Positions 13,593-13,794 of a DNA stretch of 13,794 bases are shown here, piece after piece. Each line of letters starts with the position of its first letter. Within the stretch, counting starts at the first letter, position 1. Source of the stretch: Oscillospiraceae bacterium (lineage in GTDB: Bacteria; Bacillota; Clostridia; Oscillospirales; Oscillospiraceae); contig CAJGCI010000035.1 of the NCBI GenBank assembly GCA_904501855.1, positions 1-13,794 on the forward strand, given 5' to 3'. The notes below the pieces were generated by a model, which saw only the letters and a program-made list of their open reading frames with translations, did no database searches and was not told the origin of the DNA. Position numbers and translations under genes: made by a program.

Positions 13593-13616
13593 ATTCTGTC
13601 TTTTTTTCTGAGCTAA

Positions 13617-13787
13617 TTAACCCTCGGTGATTGCTTCAGCCGGGCACTGTGCCGCACATGCACCACATTCCAGGCACTTCTCAGCGTCGATCTCAAAGTG
13701 AAGATCGCCCATGGAAATAGCTTCAGCAGGGCACTGTGCTGCGCATGCGCCGCAGGACAGGCACTCGTCAGTAATTACATAAGCCAT
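13617..13787 (-). CDS. 2[4Fe-4S] clostridial-type ferredoxin
   Basis: A 56-residue low-potential electron carrier, small enough to fall below common length cut-offs. Two complete C-x-x-C-x-x-C-x-x-x-C-P cluster motifs are present: Cys9, 12, 15 and 19, and Cys38, 41, 44 and 48. The 13-residue block CGACAAQCPAEAI is repeated exactly at 12-24 and 41-53, showing the classical internal duplication. The protein begins M-A-Y-V-I-T-D-E-C, normal for clostridial ferredoxins, so the ATG at 13787 is right. Only seven bases lie upstream, so its ribosome site and promoter fall outside. Such ferredoxins serve pyruvate:ferredoxin oxidoreductase, hydrogenase and Rnf-type systems in anaerobes; the specific partner cannot be told. 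Confidence 0.95.
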   Translation of the reverse strand: MAYVITDECLSCGACAAQCPAEAISMGDLHFEIDAEKCLECGACAAQCPAEAITEG

Positions 13788-13794
13788 AATATAA

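Noticed and set aside
1..13794. CRISPR arrays, insertion sequences, tRNA or rRNA genes, attachment sites
   Set aside because: No regularly spaced repeats, transposase-like frames, terminal inverted repeats or cloverleaf-like sequences were seen by reading both strands; this was a visual search only.

Overview
The window looks like a chromosomal segment of a low-to-mid GC, fermentative anaerobic Firmicute (class Clostridia is the best guess; family not resolved). Three things point there: the gene order rimP-nusA-ylxR-ylxQ-infB-rbfA-nrnA-truB-ribF, an AbrB-type regulator convergent with rsmI as in Bacillus, and a short 2[4Fe-4S] clostridial ferredoxin. Gene density is high, ribosome binding sites are strong GGAGG types, and no mobile element, CRISPR array, tRNA or rRNA is visible. 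No stretch without a gene exceeds 300 bases.

Bases 1-7858 hold the translation/transcription-factor operon on the + strand. A sigma-A-like promoter (29-57) and a UUCG-capped terminator-like hairpin (84-105) precede rimP, nusA, rnpM (ylxR), the L7Ae-like ylxQ, infB, rbfA, nrnA, truB and ribF. The genes are tightly packed, with ATGA overlaps at ylxR/ylxQ and nrnA/truB and a 14-base overlap at rbfA/nrnA. The one larger gap, between infB and rbfA, contains a perfect 10-bp hairpin that is not a terminator. The operon supplies ribosome maturation (RimP, RbfA), elongation/termination control (NusA), initiation (IF2), tRNA modification (TruB), nanoRNA turnover (NrnA) and flavin cofactor synthesis (RibF). 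It ends at a bidirectional terminator.

Bases 7863-8834 (- strand) encode a DEDDh 3'-5' exonuclease with an extra C-terminal zinc-ribbon-like part and a basic tail. Its promoter is divergent from that of the ddl-murF pair (9074-11469, + strand), which makes D-Ala-D-Ala and joins it to the UDP-MurNAc-tripeptide. The two divergent promoters share the same extended -10 pattern, TGnTATACT, with 17-base spacers.

Bases 11470-11966 carry an AT-rich control region with repeated TTAACT hexamers and a palindrome inside a promoter, followed by an 80-residue AbrB-type regulator with a C-terminal Cys4 zinc knuckle. A bidirectional terminator separates it from three - strand genes: rsmI, a TrmN6/YabB-like N6-adenine methyltransferase, and at the right edge a 56-residue 2[4Fe-4S] ferredoxin that lies below usual ORF length cut-offs.

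Overall this is a conserved housekeeping region. I do not see a wholly new system. The points most worth a second look are regulatory (rimP leader, infB-rbfA hairpin, abrB control region, the terminator directly before trmN6) and the unusual C-terminus of the exonuclease.
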